The translations under genes were made by a program, and so were the position numbers. From Sphingomonadales bacterium 32-65-25 (GTDB lineage Bacteria; Pseudomonadota; Alphaproteobacteria; Sphingomonadales; Sphingomonadaceae), in contig NCEU01000005.1 in the NCBI GenBank assembly GCA_002280855.1, positions 1 through 64,000 of the forward strand: DNA of 64,000 bases, given 5' to 3'. How positions within the stretch are numbered: position 1 is the first letter of the stretch; the number at the start of each line of letters is the position of its first letter. Under the pieces are notes generated by a model, which was not told the origin of the DNA, made no database searches, and saw only the letters and a list, made by a program, of their open reading frames with translations. This document shows positions 1 to 8,045 of the stretch, in pieces.

Positions 1-1060
1 AACCTCGATCCTGATACCCGTGCGCATCCCGATCCATCGCACGCCCAGGCATCAGTGGGAATCCCAAAAGGGACTCATCCGTCTCAATCAATCCACTAGA
101 AACAATATGGTTCCACTTCGATTGAGCCCCACGCATCAATTTTTGGTCGTCAATTGAGTTCCAAGATTTTCCGTCCCCAAGCTTCACTCTTATTCGCTCG
201 TTGGTCATATCCAAAAGAGACGCGCTGTCCCATTCGAGAAAAACAGCTGACGACTGAGAAATCTTATTTTTATCGGAAAAATTCAATTCATCCCAAAGAT
301 CGGTTCTTATATAAAATACAGGAAATATGGTATTTCCTTCGCGTCCACTTCGAATTGACCTGATAGCAAGTACCAAGCCGATCAGCATTTCTTTTCGTTT
401 ATTATCAAACTTTGCAAGACCTTGGTCCAATTCATCAAAATGCAAGGCTATGTGCTGCACACCGGCCTGACCCGCGAGAACTACAGCGTTACTCAAAAGA
501 CTGTGTGTTAGCGCGTCCACCTCCTGAGAAATTCCCCCTTCACCGGAACCCATTTCAATGCTTCCAACAGAATTTCCCATTATGCTTGGAGAAAAAATCC
601 TCTTGGTAACTTTCAATTTCGCGGGCTGGAGAATCTGCGCTAGAGAAGGAGTAATTCCGCCATAATTATCGTTCAAAAAATCACGCGCAGCCCTCTGCGC
701 GTCGGTCATGAGCCTCATTCCTTTCTGCTCAAGTATGATAGAATTGGCCTTTACTGCGATTAAATATCGCCAGCTGCTTACGTAACTCTCAATATCTGAC
801 GCACCTAAGTTTCTTCGTGTCGCATGTAAGTTCCATGGATAATCTCTAAGCGTGGGAGAGCTTGAAACATAATCCCTCTTTGCTTGAGAAAAATACTTCG
901 TAAGAGCAGTCTTTCCTGAACCCTTTCTACCAATGACTGCGTAGCATGATCCGGATGCAATCCGATCCACTGCAGCTGTTTTCAGGAAATACGACAACAC
1001 TGCGTCGTCGTCTTCGGCTGCAACATCACCAAAGGTACCGATTTGCAGCAGTTGGCCCAT
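1..1060 (-). CDS. P-loop ATPase of unknown function (3' end outside window)
   Basis: Reading the minus strand from ATG at 1060 gives 353 codons open to the window edge. Upstream of the ATG is GGGGAG, a good ribosome binding site. Walker A is AVIGRKGSGKTAL (about residues 40-52). A Walker B-like segment is IALHFDELDQG (about 207-217), and a later stretch FLEWDSASLLDMTNERI resembles the lid region of STAND/AAA-type ATPases. This layout resembles uncharacterised P-loop ATPases of the Sll1717 type, some of which sit in defence or mobile regions; the family assignment is from memory. The coding sequence is much richer in AT than its neighbours (hand counts 19/60, 23/60 and 25/60 GC on three lines, against 41/60 at 2281-2340), which suggests transfer. 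The partner gene, if any, would lie to the left. Confidence 0.75.
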   Translation of the reverse strand, partial: MGQLLQIGTFGDVAAEDDDAVLSYFLKTAAVDRIASGSCYAVIGRKGSGKTALTKYFSQAKRDYVSSSPTLRDYPWNLHATRRNLGASDIESYVSSWRYLIAVKANSIILEQKGMRLMTDAQRAARDFLNDNYGGITPSLAQILQPAKLKVTKRIFSPSIMGNSVGSIEMGSGEGGISQEVDALTHSLLSNAVVLAGQAGVQHIALHFDELDQGLAKFDNKRKEMLIGLVLAIRSIRSGREGNTIFPVFYIRTDLWDELNFSDKNKISQSSAVFLEWDSASLLDMTNERIRVKLGDGKSWNSIDDQKLMRGAQSKWNHIVSSGLIETDESLLGFPLMPGRAMDRDAHGYQDRG

Positions 1061-1180
1061 ATCATTTTCTCCCCGTTGGTCTTGAATTTTACCTTCTTAG
1101 CCTCAGGATTCAACGTATTTCGGACTTTATGTCAGATTCTGTCTGGCCAAAGGCCGGACCTAGAATCAAGCACCGCCCCA

Positions 1181-1398
1181 AAACAAACGGGTGCAGGGAC
1201 TGCGTCCCTGCCCGCCGGAGGCTCCCTTCCCTCCCTTGGAGCAGAGCGCACATCGGGACGCTGTCCTACAGGGCGCTGGCGGCATTATACTCGGCGTCCG
1301 GCCCACCCGGATGTTCTTTCCACGATTGATCTTATCCAGACGCGCACGCGCATGTGGAAGAATCTGTAACCTTTGCAACCTACAGCGGCGGCAAGGGC
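1181..1398. repeat. 218-bp direct repeat, copy A
   Basis: This block aligns without gaps to 1471-1688, at a constant offset of 290 bp and with about 19 mismatches. Inside it, 1193-1211 is a perfect hairpin (GCAGGGAC, loop TGC, GTCCCTGC). The end carries TGTAACCTTTGCAACC, a degenerate pair of heptamers. The GC level is close to that of the host chromosome rather than of the neighbouring ATPase gene. It resembles dispersed intergenic repeats of sphingomonads, but that cannot be checked here. Confidence 0.9.
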
Positions 1399-1470
1399 GG
1401 CCTAAAATTTCCAGATTCGATACGAAACGTCAAAACTGGAAAAAGCGAGCCGGCGCGAAAAACCGCCTGA

Positions 1471-1688
1471 AAACAAACGGGTGCAGGGACTGCGTCCCTG
1501 CCCGCCGGAGGCTCTCTTCTCTCTCTCGTTGCAGAGCGCAAATCGCGAAGCTGTCCTACAGGGCGCTGGCGGCTTCATGCTCGGCGTCTAGCCCGCCCGG
1601 ATGCTCTTTCCACGATTGATCTTGTCCAGACGCGCACGCGCATGTGGAAGAATCTGTAACCTTTGTAACCTACAGCGGCGGCAGGGGC
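1471..1688. repeat. 218-bp direct repeat, copy B
   Basis: This is the second copy of the block at 1181-1398. The hairpin is conserved at 1483-1501. The heptamer pair here is perfect: TGTAACC, two bases, TGTAACC (1655-1670). The 72-bp spacer between the two copies (1399-1470) is not clearly related to the sequence before copy A, apart from the last ten or so bases, so this is a duplication of the block only. Confidence 0.9.
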
Positions 1689-1695
1689 GTGCAGT

Positions 1696-2691
1696 TCAGG
1701 GCTGCAGGGCGCCATCGTGATGCCGCCACAGCTGCACGGCGAAGCGGCCGGCGCTGTCGGTCCAGGCGTGCAGTGGCGCCCAGCCGCTGGCATGGGCCAT
1801 CAGCCGGATTTCAGGCGGCGTCCATTTGTGGCTGTTTTCGGTGTGGATGGTTTCACCTGCGGTCAGGCGGAATGTCTGCCCGGCGGCGGTGAAGGTCGTA
1901 TCGCGGCGGGCGACCAGGTGCATTTCGATGCGGCCGAGATCGGCGTTCCAGGTGGCGCGGTGGGCAAAGTCGTCCACGCGCAAGGTGCCGCCCAGTTCGC
2001 GGTTGATGCGGTGCAGCAGGTTGCAGTTGAAGGCGGCGGTGACGCCGGCGGCATCATCATAGGCGGCTTCCAGCGTGGCCACGGATTTGCCGGCGCCCGG
2101 CGCCAGATCGAAGCCGATCACCAGCCAGCTTTCCGGCCCGAGCAGGCCGGCAAAGCCGCGCAGCAGATCGATGGCGGCGCCGGGTGCCAGATTGCCGATG
2201 GTGGAGCCGGGGAAAAACCCCAGCTTTGGCAGCGCGGCCACCCGCGCCGGCAGCGCAAAGCTGCGGGTGAAATCAGCGGCCACCGGCAAAATCGGCAGAT
2301 CGGGGAACTGCACGGCCAGGGCGGCGGCCGACTGGTTCAGAAATTCGCCCGAAATGTCCACCGGCACATAGGCCGCCGCATGCAGTGGCCGCAGCAGCAG
2401 CGGGGTTTTCGCCGATGAACCCGATCCGAATTCCACCACCGCCTGCCCTGGCCCGACCGCCGCCGCAATGGCCGCGGCATGGTCGGCCAGGATCGCGGCT
2501 TCGGTGCGGGTGGGATAATATTCGGGCAGTTGCGTGATCGCTTCAAACAGCGCCGATCCGGCTTCATCATAGAAAAACCGGGCCGGAATGACCTTTTGCG
2601 ATTGGGCCAGCCCGGTCAGCACGGCCCGTTCGAAGGCGTCAGCAGCATCTGGGACAACGCCCGGTCCTGCAGCTTCATACATGTCAGGCAT
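1696..2691 (-). CDS. egtD: L-histidine N(alpha)-methyltransferase EgtD
   Basis: This SAM-dependent enzyme trimethylates histidine to hercynine, the first step of ergothioneine synthesis in the cytosol. Recognisable segments are PARFFYDEAGSALFEAI near the N-terminus, the SAM-binding EFGSGSSAKT, FFPGSTIGN, and the C-terminal HTENSHKWTP. With the ATG at 2691 the protein is 331 residues, the usual size for EgtD; a longer frame to 2772 exists but would overlap egtB deeply. The start overlaps the egtB stop codon (2684-2686) by eight bases, so the two genes are almost certainly co-transcribed and translationally coupled. Confidence 0.93.
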   Translation of the reverse strand: MPDMYEAAGPGVVPDAADAFERAVLTGLAQSQKVIPARFFYDEAGSALFEAITQLPEYYPTRTEAAILADHAAAIAAAVGPGQAVVEFGSGSSAKTPLLLRPLHAAAYVPVDISGEFLNQSAAALAVQFPDLPILPVAADFTRSFALPARVAALPKLGFFPGSTIGNLAPGAAIDLLRGFAGLLGPESWLVIGFDLAPGAGKSVATLEAAYDDAAGVTAAFNCNLLHRINRELGGTLRVDDFAHRATWNADLGRIEMHLVARRDTTFTAAGQTFRLTAGETIHTENSHKWTPPEIRLMAHASGWAPLHAWTDSAGRFAVQLWRHHDGALQP

Positions 2692-3931
2692 CCCTTGCGA
2701 GGCGCAGGCCGGTGAATTGCCAGCGTTGATGGGCTGCGAAGAAATTGCGCACGCTGGCCCGCGAACTGCCACGCGGCGTGGCGCAGCTGGCGCCTTTCAG
2801 CACCATCTGCCCGCTCATGAACTTGCCGTTATACTCGCCCACCGCGCCGGGTGCCGGGCGGAAGCCGGGGTGGGGCAGAAAGGCTGAGGCCGTCCATTGC
2901 CAGCAATCGCCGAAAAGCCCTGCGCTTGCGCCCGTCGGCTGCACGGCCGCCGCGCTGTCCAGCTGGTTGCCGGCTGCAGCGTCATGATTCTGCGCTGCCA
3001 CCTCCCATTCTGCTTCGGTGGGGAGGCGTGCCTCGGCCCAGGTGGCAAAGGCGTCGGCTTCATAATGGCTGATGTGCGTTACCGGCGCGTGCGGTGCCAG
3101 CGGCTGCCGGCCGGCCAGTGTCATGCTGGTCCAGCCATCGGCGCCGGCCTGCCAGCGCAGCGGTGCGGTGATGCCATTACGCTGCACCCAGGCCCAGCCA
3201 TCGGACAGCCACAACCGCGGATCAGCATAGCCGCCATCAGCGATGAAGGCCTGCCATTCGGCGTTGGTCACCAGCGTGCTGGCCAGCTGGAACGGGCGCA
3301 GCAGCACGTCGTGGGCCGGCCCTTCGCAATCAAAGGCAAAATCGCTGCCCGCATGGCCGATCCGCACGATGCCGCCGGCATGATGTTCCCAGCTTCGGGC
3401 GCGCGCCGGCGGGCTGATGGGCGCCGCCGCCACATAGGCCGGTTCCAGCGGATTGGCAGCAAACAGATCAAGGATATCGGTCAGCAGCAATTCCTGATGC
3501 TGTTGTTCGTGATTGATGCCCAGTTCCACCAGCGCGAGCGCCGCCGGGTCCAGCTGCGGCAGTGCGGCCGCCAGCGCATCATCAACATGGCCGCGCCACG
3601 CCAGCACATCGGCCAGCGCCGGCCGCGTGAGCATGCCGCGCCGATCGCGTGCATGACGCGGGCCAACCGCTTCATAATAGCTGTTGAACAGAAAGGCGTG
3701 GCGTTCATCAAAAATGCGATAGCCCGGCACATTGGCCAGCACGAACGTTTCGAAAAACCAGGTGGTGTGCGCCATATGCCATTTTGCCGGCGAGGCATCG
3801 GGCATCGATTGCACACTGGCATCGGCATCCGACAACGTTGCCACCAGGGCCACAGTCAGGCTGCGCGTGCGCTGCAAGGCGGGCAGCAGGGACGCCGGAT
3901 CAGATATTGTGGTGCTTGTGTTGGTGGCCAT
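2684..3931 (-). CDS. egtB: Ergothioneine biosynthesis protein EgtB
   Basis: This non-haem iron sulfoxide synthase joins hercynine to a thiol (gamma-glutamylcysteine or cysteine) using oxygen. The 415-residue protein has an N-terminal DinB-like helical domain and a C-terminal formylglycine-generating-enzyme-like domain (from about residue 190). Likely iron ligands are the His in KWHMAHTTWFFE and the two His of NHEQQHQELLL. The start ATG at 3931 has GGAAGGG upstream. egtD follows with an overlap. egtA, egtC and egtE are not in the window, so thiol donor and lyase must be supplied from elsewhere. Confidence 0.93.
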   Translation of the reverse strand: MATNTSTTISDPASLLPALQRTRSLTVALVATLSDADASVQSMPDASPAKWHMAHTTWFFETFVLANVPGYRIFDERHAFLFNSYYEAVGPRHARDRRGMLTRPALADVLAWRGHVDDALAAALPQLDPAALALVELGINHEQQHQELLLTDILDLFAANPLEPAYVAAAPISPPARARSWEHHAGGIVRIGHAGSDFAFDCEGPAHDVLLRPFQLASTLVTNAEWQAFIADGGYADPRLWLSDGWAWVQRNGITAPLRWQAGADGWTSMTLAGRQPLAPHAPVTHISHYEADAFATWAEARLPTEAEWEVAAQNHDAAAGNQLDSAAAVQPTGASAGLFGDCWQWTASAFLPHPGFRPAPGAVGEYNGKFMSGQMVLKGASCATPRGSSRASVRNFFAAHQRWQFTGLRLARDA

Positions 3932-4288
3932 GCGGCGGGGCCCTTCCGATCAGTCAGCGGTTCGCGCCCGGCACCCGAATTGCTCGGCCGGCGGGTCCCA
4001 CTCGCCACGAGCCCGCACAAAATGCAAGTGCGGCAGCCGTTTGAGATCGTGCGACATTGTTGTCAGATACATTTCAGGGCTGCCTGGCAGTGGAAACGGG
4101 CTAACGTTCGGCGGGCACGAGAGTTCCGGCAAAAACCGGCAATCAGGCTGGCACCGATAGTCCGCTACTCGCCGATGGCAAACGCAGCCCAGGTCGCGCC
4201 CGAGGCTGCTTGTGAAAAACCGCTACTGTCGCAGCTCAACCCAGTCCAGGCATAAGTCCTTGCATCTAAAGCCCCCTGCCCTTCCCCG
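3932..4288. other. Intergenic region upstream of egtB
   Basis: About 357 bp lie between the egtB start and the stop of the amidohydrolase gene, both on the minus strand. A 60-codon minus-strand frame (3950-4132) has no recognisable domain. I see no tRNA or clear terminator. The region must hold the egtBD promoter, but no good -35/-10 pair stood out. Confidence 0.6.
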
Positions 4289-6001
4289 TCAGGGCTTGCG
4301 CTCGAACACTACCTGCCCCCGAAACAGCGTCATATCCGCCTTCATGTCCTTGATGGCGGCGGTAGGCACCGAATAGGGGTCGCGGTCCCAGACGGCGATA
4401 TCGGCGGCTTTGCCCACGGCCAGCGTGCCGGAGCCGTCAGCGCCGATGAGCGGCGCGGCCCAGCTGGTGTAGCTTTTGAGGGCGGTGTGGATGTCCACGC
4501 TTTCGGCGGTGCCAAAGGGGGCGTCTCCCCACACCTTGCCGGAGGTTTCGCGGGCGGTGGAGGACCACAGGCCGAGCCGGGCGGGGAACGGGGTGACTCC
4601 GGTATCAGAGCCGCCGCCCCACAGGATGCCGTTCTTCACATAGGTGGCATAGGGGTTGAGGCGCTGGGAGCGGGCGGGGCCGAGGTTGGCGGCGTAGATG
4701 TCGCCGATCCACCATGTGAAGGTGGCCTGGGTTTCGGGATAGCCGGAGCCATAGTCGCGTTGCAGGGCGGCCATGGTGGCGATGGCGTGATCGGTGGGCG
4801 TGTTGGCGTGGATGATGGAGAGGCGCAGGTCTTTCACCGGGTGGGCTTTCAGCGCGTCGGCATAACCGTCCACCACCCAGTCGATCGCCTTGTCTCCGAT
4901 GGCGTGGGTGCCGATGCCGATATCAGCGTTGATGAACATGCTGATCATCTGGCGATATTCGGCCGGATCAATCTGGGGATAGCCGCTGTTGCCCTTGGCG
5001 ATTTCGGTGCGGTGGTGGTTCCAGTCTTCATACATCCAGGCGGTGGGCGCGGCGCCGCTGCCATCCATGAAGAGTTTGACGCCGCACACGCTGAGCGAAC
5101 TGCCCGCGACGGGGGCAATTTCGGTCTTGGCGCGGCGGATTTCGGCCAAGGCCTTGGTGGCGGTGGCCATGGAGCGCCCGCCGGAAAACAGCACGCAGGC
5201 GTTGATCGGGAAGTTGCCGGCTTTTGCCAGGCCCAGATACGCCTCCCAATCCGCGCGGCCGATGCTGGGGTCTTTAAAGCCGGTCATGCCTTCTTCGTGC
5301 AGGCGGCGGATCATGTGGGAGAGCGCGGCCTGGCGCTGCTCCACCGTGGGTTCGGGGATGAGGCGGGTGATGAGCTCCTGCGCGGTTTCCTTCATCACGC
5401 CGGCGAGGCGGCCATCCGGGAGTTTTTCGATGGTGCCGGCGGTGGGGGTTGGGGTGGTGGCAGTGACACCGGCCAGTTTCAGCGCCAGGCCGTTGGCGAC
5501 GCCATAGTGGCCGGTGGTGTTTTCCAGCCAGACCGGATTGTCGGGGCTGACGGCGTCAAGCTCGGCGGCGGTAGGGTAGCGGCCATCGGCGAACTTGCCT
5601 TCGTCCCAGCCGACGCCGAGCACCCATTGGCCCTTGGGCGTGGTGGCGACGCGAGCCTTCACCGCGGCGACCATGTCCTCCACCGACCGCGCGCCGCCCA
5701 GCGCGATCTGGTTGAGTTCGCCCAGACCGGTGGAGAGGATATGGGCGTGGGTATCGATCAGGCCGGGCGTGGCGGCGCGGCCCTTCAGATCGATCACCTT
5801 GGTTTTTGGGCCGATCATGGCGCTGATGCTGGCATCGCTGCCCAGCGCGGCGACCTTGCCGCCGCTGATGGCGAGGGCCTGCACCACGCTGTCCTTGGTG
5901 TCGGAAGTGATGATGCGGCCGTGGAGGAGGACGGTATCAGCGGGGGCTGCCAATGCGGGTGAGGCGATCAACGCCGTTGCTGCCATCAAATGCCTGATCA
6001 T
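4289..6001 (-). CDS. Exported amidohydrolase (Amidohydro_3/YtcJ-like)
   Basis: This is a predicted metal-dependent hydrolase of the amidohydrolase superfamily that acts outside the cytoplasm; the substrate is unknown. The start ATG at 6001 is chosen because it gives a clean signal peptide (MIRHLMAATALIASPALAA); the reading frame extends upstream to 6295 only by running into gpmA. The mature protein has the metal-site motif DTHAHI (mature N-terminal third), the lone THAIGDKA motif, and a C-terminal SDTGVTP segment, all typical of the YtcJ group. Length is 570 residues, normal for the group. It is the last gene of a minus-strand run that starts at 10690, with 73 bp to gpmA. Confidence 0.88.
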   Translation of the reverse strand: MIRHLMAATALIASPALAAPADTVLLHGRIITSDTKDSVVQALAISGGKVAALGSDASISAMIGPKTKVIDLKGRAATPGLIDTHAHILSTGLGELNQIALGGARSVEDMVAAVKARVATTPKGQWVLGVGWDEGKFADGRYPTAAELDAVSPDNPVWLENTTGHYGVANGLALKLAGVTATTPTPTAGTIEKLPDGRLAGVMKETAQELITRLIPEPTVEQRQAALSHMIRRLHEEGMTGFKDPSIGRADWEAYLGLAKAGNFPINACVLFSGGRSMATATKALAEIRRAKTEIAPVAGSSLSVCGVKLFMDGSGAAPTAWMYEDWNHHRTEIAKGNSGYPQIDPAEYRQMISMFINADIGIGTHAIGDKAIDWVVDGYADALKAHPVKDLRLSIIHANTPTDHAIATMAALQRDYGSGYPETQATFTWWIGDIYAANLGPARSQRLNPYATYVKNGILWGGGSDTGVTPFPARLGLWSSTARETSGKVWGDAPFGTAESVDIHTALKSYTSWAAPLIGADGSGTLAVGKAADIAVWDRDPYSVPTAAIKDMKADMTLFRGQVVFERKP

Positions 6002-6074
6002 CGTCTGCCCCCTGCCCGGTTGAGGCAGACAGTCTGGCGAAGTCTGGACGGCCGTCAAGCTTTTGGCGCGCGCC

Positions 6075-6752
6075 TCAGATATAGCGCCGCGAAATCGCCG
6101 TGAGATCGTCTGCCAGATCATAGACCATTGGCTGGCCGGTCGGGATTTCCTCGTGGACAATCTCGTCGTCTGAGAGGCCGGAAAGGTGCTTGACCAGGGC
6201 GCGCAGCGAATTGCCGTGGGCGGCGATGATGACGCGCTTACCGGCCTTGAGTTCGGGCGCGATGGCCTGTTCCCAATAGGGCAGAACGCGGGCAATGGTG
6301 TCTTTCAGGCTTTCGGCGGTCGGGATGGCGATGCCGGCATAGCGGCGGTCGCTGGCCAGATCGAATTCCCCGCCCGGTTCGAGCGGCGGCGGCGGCACGT
6401 CGAAGCTGCGGCGCCAGATCTTCACCTGGTCCTCGCCATATTTGGCGGCGGTGTCGGCCTTGTTGAGGCCGGTGAGGCCGCCATAGTGGCGCTCGTTCAG
6501 CTGCCAGTTCTTGGTGACCGGCAGCCACAGCCGGCCCATGGATTCGAGTGCGAGATTAAGCGTCTTGATCGCCCGGCTCTGCACGCTGGTGAAGGCGACA
6601 TCGAAATCAAGGCCGGCCTCCTTCATACGGCGGCCGGCGTCGAGCGCTTCGGCGGTGCCCTGATCGGTGAGGCCCACGTCCCACCAGCCAGTGAAACGAT
6701 TTTCGAGGTTCCACTGGCTCTGGCCGTGGCGGAGGAGGACGAGGCTGGGCAT
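6075..6752 (-). CDS. gpmA: 2,3-bisphosphoglycerate-dependent phosphoglycerate mutase
   Basis: This enzyme interconverts 3- and 2-phosphoglycerate in glycolysis and gluconeogenesis. The phosphohistidine motif [12 protein letters not shown] is at the N-terminus, followed by [11 protein letters not shown]; the second catalytic His is in [16 protein letters not shown]. The length of 225 residues fits the short dPGM family. It ends 73 bp before the amidohydrolase gene and begins 74 bp after the PII gene. Pyruvate kinase is also in the window (28931) but not linked. Confidence 0.95.
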   Translation of the reverse strand: MPSLVLLRHGQSQWNLENRFTGWWDVGLTDQGTAEALDAGRRMKEAGLDFDVAFTSVQSRAIKTLNLALESMGRLWLPVTKNWQLNERHYGGLTGLNKADTAAKYGEDQVKIWRRSFDVPPPPLEPGGEFDLASDRRYAGIAIPTAESLKDTIARVLPYWEQAIAPELKAGKRVIIAAHGNSLRALVKHLSGLSDDEIVHEEIPTGQPMVYDLADDLTAISRRYI

Positions 6753-6826
6753 GGGCGCGGTTTAAGCTGCCCGGCGGCGGCAATCTAGTCCGAATCTGGC
6801 TAGCCTGAATTTCAGCGGGCGCTGGC

Positions 6827-7165
6827 CTACAGCGCGGCGTCGTCCAGTTCGCCGGTGCGGATGCGAACAGTGCTGGCGATGGACGTCACGAAGATCTTGC
6901 CGTCACCCACGCTGCCGGTGTGAGCAGCGTGGAGGATCGAATCGACAACGCGGGCCACGTCTTCGGCTTCCACCACAACTTCGATCTGCAGCTTGGGTAC
7001 GAGGTTGAGATTATGTTCGGCACCGCGATAGGCCTCGGCCTGGCCTTGCTGGCGGCCGAAGCCGCGCACCTCGGTCACGGTCATGCCCTGCACGCCGGCC
7101 TGCATCAGGGCCTCGCGCACGTCCTCCAGCCGGAACGGCTTGATGATGGCCGTGATGAGCTTCAT
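6827..7165 (-). CDS. PII family nitrogen regulatory protein, His at position 51
   Basis: This is a trimeric sensor of 2-oxoglutarate, ATP/ADP and (usually) nitrogen state through uridylylation. The 112-residue protein aligns with E. coli GlnB in perfect register: KLITAIIKPFRLEDVREAL, then GFGRQQGQAEAYRGAEHN as the T-loop, and the C-terminal signature TGSVGDGKIFV. Residue 46 is Tyr, but residue 51, the uridylylated Tyr of GlnB/GlnK, is His (codon CAT at about 7013-7015). No amtB, glnA or glnD lies nearby. The ATG at 7165 is chosen over an upstream in-frame start at 7321, because it gives the standard N-terminus. Confidence 0.93.
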   Translation of the reverse strand: MKLITAIIKPFRLEDVREALMQAGVQGMTVTEVRGFGRQQGQAEAYRGAEHNLNLVPKLQIEVVVEAEDVARVVDSILHAAHTGSVGDGKIFVTSIASTVRIRTGELDDAAL

Positions 7166-7271
7166 GCTGTTTTTCTGTCCCCGAGCGTCATGGCGTAAAG
7201 CCTGCCGCAGGCGATTTGGTAGCAACATAAGGCGTTTGCCGGTTGCGACGAATGGGCAGGCCGGAACGGCC

Positions 7272-7475
7272 TTAGAACGGACGGGCCAACTCGGTTCGGG
7301 CGAGATCCAGATCGTCTTCATCCACCATCAGGCGGATGCCCGAAACACCGGGGCCGATCAGGCTGGCGATGCCGGCATCGAACAGGATGGCGGGGATGCC
7401 GGCGGATTCCAGCCGGCTGCGCATGATTTCGGCTTCCACGGGGGAGTAGAGCGTATCGACGCAGGCAAGACCCAT
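7272..7475 (-). CDS. DUF2007 family small protein
   Basis: This 67-residue protein fits the DUF2007 (putative signal transducing) family: SPVEAEIMRSRLESAGIPA is the typical N-terminal helix after a beta strand, and a C-terminal segment VDEDDLDLARTEL follows. Members are predicted to have an alpha-beta ferredoxin-like fold; no function is established. Its ATG shares one base with the stop codon of the upstream pyridoxamine-oxidase-like gene (TGATG), implying translational coupling. Confidence 0.8.
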   Translation of the reverse strand: MGLACVDTLYSPVEAEIMRSRLESAGIPAILFDAGIASLIGPGVSGIRLMVDEDDLDLARTELARPF

Positions 7476-8032
7476 CAGCGGTAAGGCAGCACGGCGGGTG
7501 GCGTCACCGGCAGGCCGTCGATGGAACGGTTACGCTCCTGATATTTGGTTAGCCGCTGGGCCGGATCATCCTGCACAAAATATTTGCGCAGGGTCTGACG
7601 TTCTTCTTCCAGGCGCATCTTCGGCACCGCCCAGCCGCAGCTGGTTTGGGTAGAATCGACATCGATCACGAAGATCTGGCGCACACCGCGTTCGATGGTG
7701 AACTGCGCGGCCAGCGCCGCCCAGCCCGCATCCTGCGGCAACACAGCATGGCCATGGCCATAGATGCGATAGATCAGCGCCGGTTGGTCGAAGGCGCAAA
7801 ACATGATGGTGATGCGGCCATCGGCGGCCAGGTGCGCGTTGGTTTCATTGCCGCTGCCGCCGAAATCGAGATAGGCACAAGCCCGGCCATCATTGAGCAC
7901 GCGGAACGTATCCATGCCCTTGGGGCTGAGATTGATGCGCGCGCCCTCAGCAGCGGTGGCGACGAAGAACACCGGCTGGCGGGCAATGAAGGCGGCGTGA
8001 TCGGGCGTTATGTGATCAAAGAATTCCGACAT
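7475..8032 (-). CDS. Pyridoxamine 5'-phosphate oxidase-like FMN-binding protein
   Basis: This 185-residue protein resembles the PNPOx-like split-barrel family: FIARQPVFFVATAAEG, the RINLSPKGMDTF segment and CAYLDFGGSGNET are typical of the alphaproteobacterial group annotated as pyridoxamine 5'-phosphate oxidase family protein. These proteins bind FMN or a related cofactor; the substrate is unknown and it should not be read as PdxH. The start MSEFFDHI at 8032 is preferred over longer frames that would run into tldD. It lies 13 bp after tldD. Confidence 0.85.
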   Translation of the reverse strand: MSEFFDHITPDHAAFIARQPVFFVATAAEGARINLSPKGMDTFRVLNDGRACAYLDFGGSGNETNAHLAADGRITIMFCAFDQPALIYRIYGHGHAVLPQDAGWAALAAQFTIERGVRQIFVIDVDSTQTSCGWAVPKMRLEEERQTLRKYFVQDDPAQRLTKYQERNRSIDGLPVTPPAVLPYR

Positions 8033-8045
8033 GCCGCTTGTCTCC

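Larger units (their letters stand above)
1061..1695. other. Gene-free region with tandem repeat
   Basis: No convincing gene lies between the AT-rich ATPase gene and egtD. The stretch holds the promoter region of the ATPase gene (1061-1170) and two copies of a 218-bp repeat. Short reading frames here are all within the repeat and differ between copies, so they do not look coding. The second repeat copy ends about 8 bp from the egtD stop codon. Confidence 0.7.

Noticed and set aside
1181-1688. A CRISPR array
   Set aside because: There are only two long copies of 218 bp, at a 290-bp spacing, not short repeats with short spacers, and no cas genes are present.
1575-1793. A short minus-strand frame crossing the repeat and the egtD end
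   Set aside because: It is made from repeat sequence and the 3' end of egtD in another frame.
3950-4132. A 60-codon minus-strand frame upstream of egtB
   Set aside because: It has no recognisable feature or ribosome binding site; kept only as a note on the intergenic region.
2897-4255. A 452-codon plus-strand frame over egtB
   Set aside because: It is an antisense frame of egtB and its upstream region, with no recognisable domain.
4487-5962. A 491-codon plus-strand frame over the amidohydrolase gene
   Set aside because: The translation is rich in Gly, Ala and Asp repeats and has no domain; it is the shadow of the minus-strand gene.
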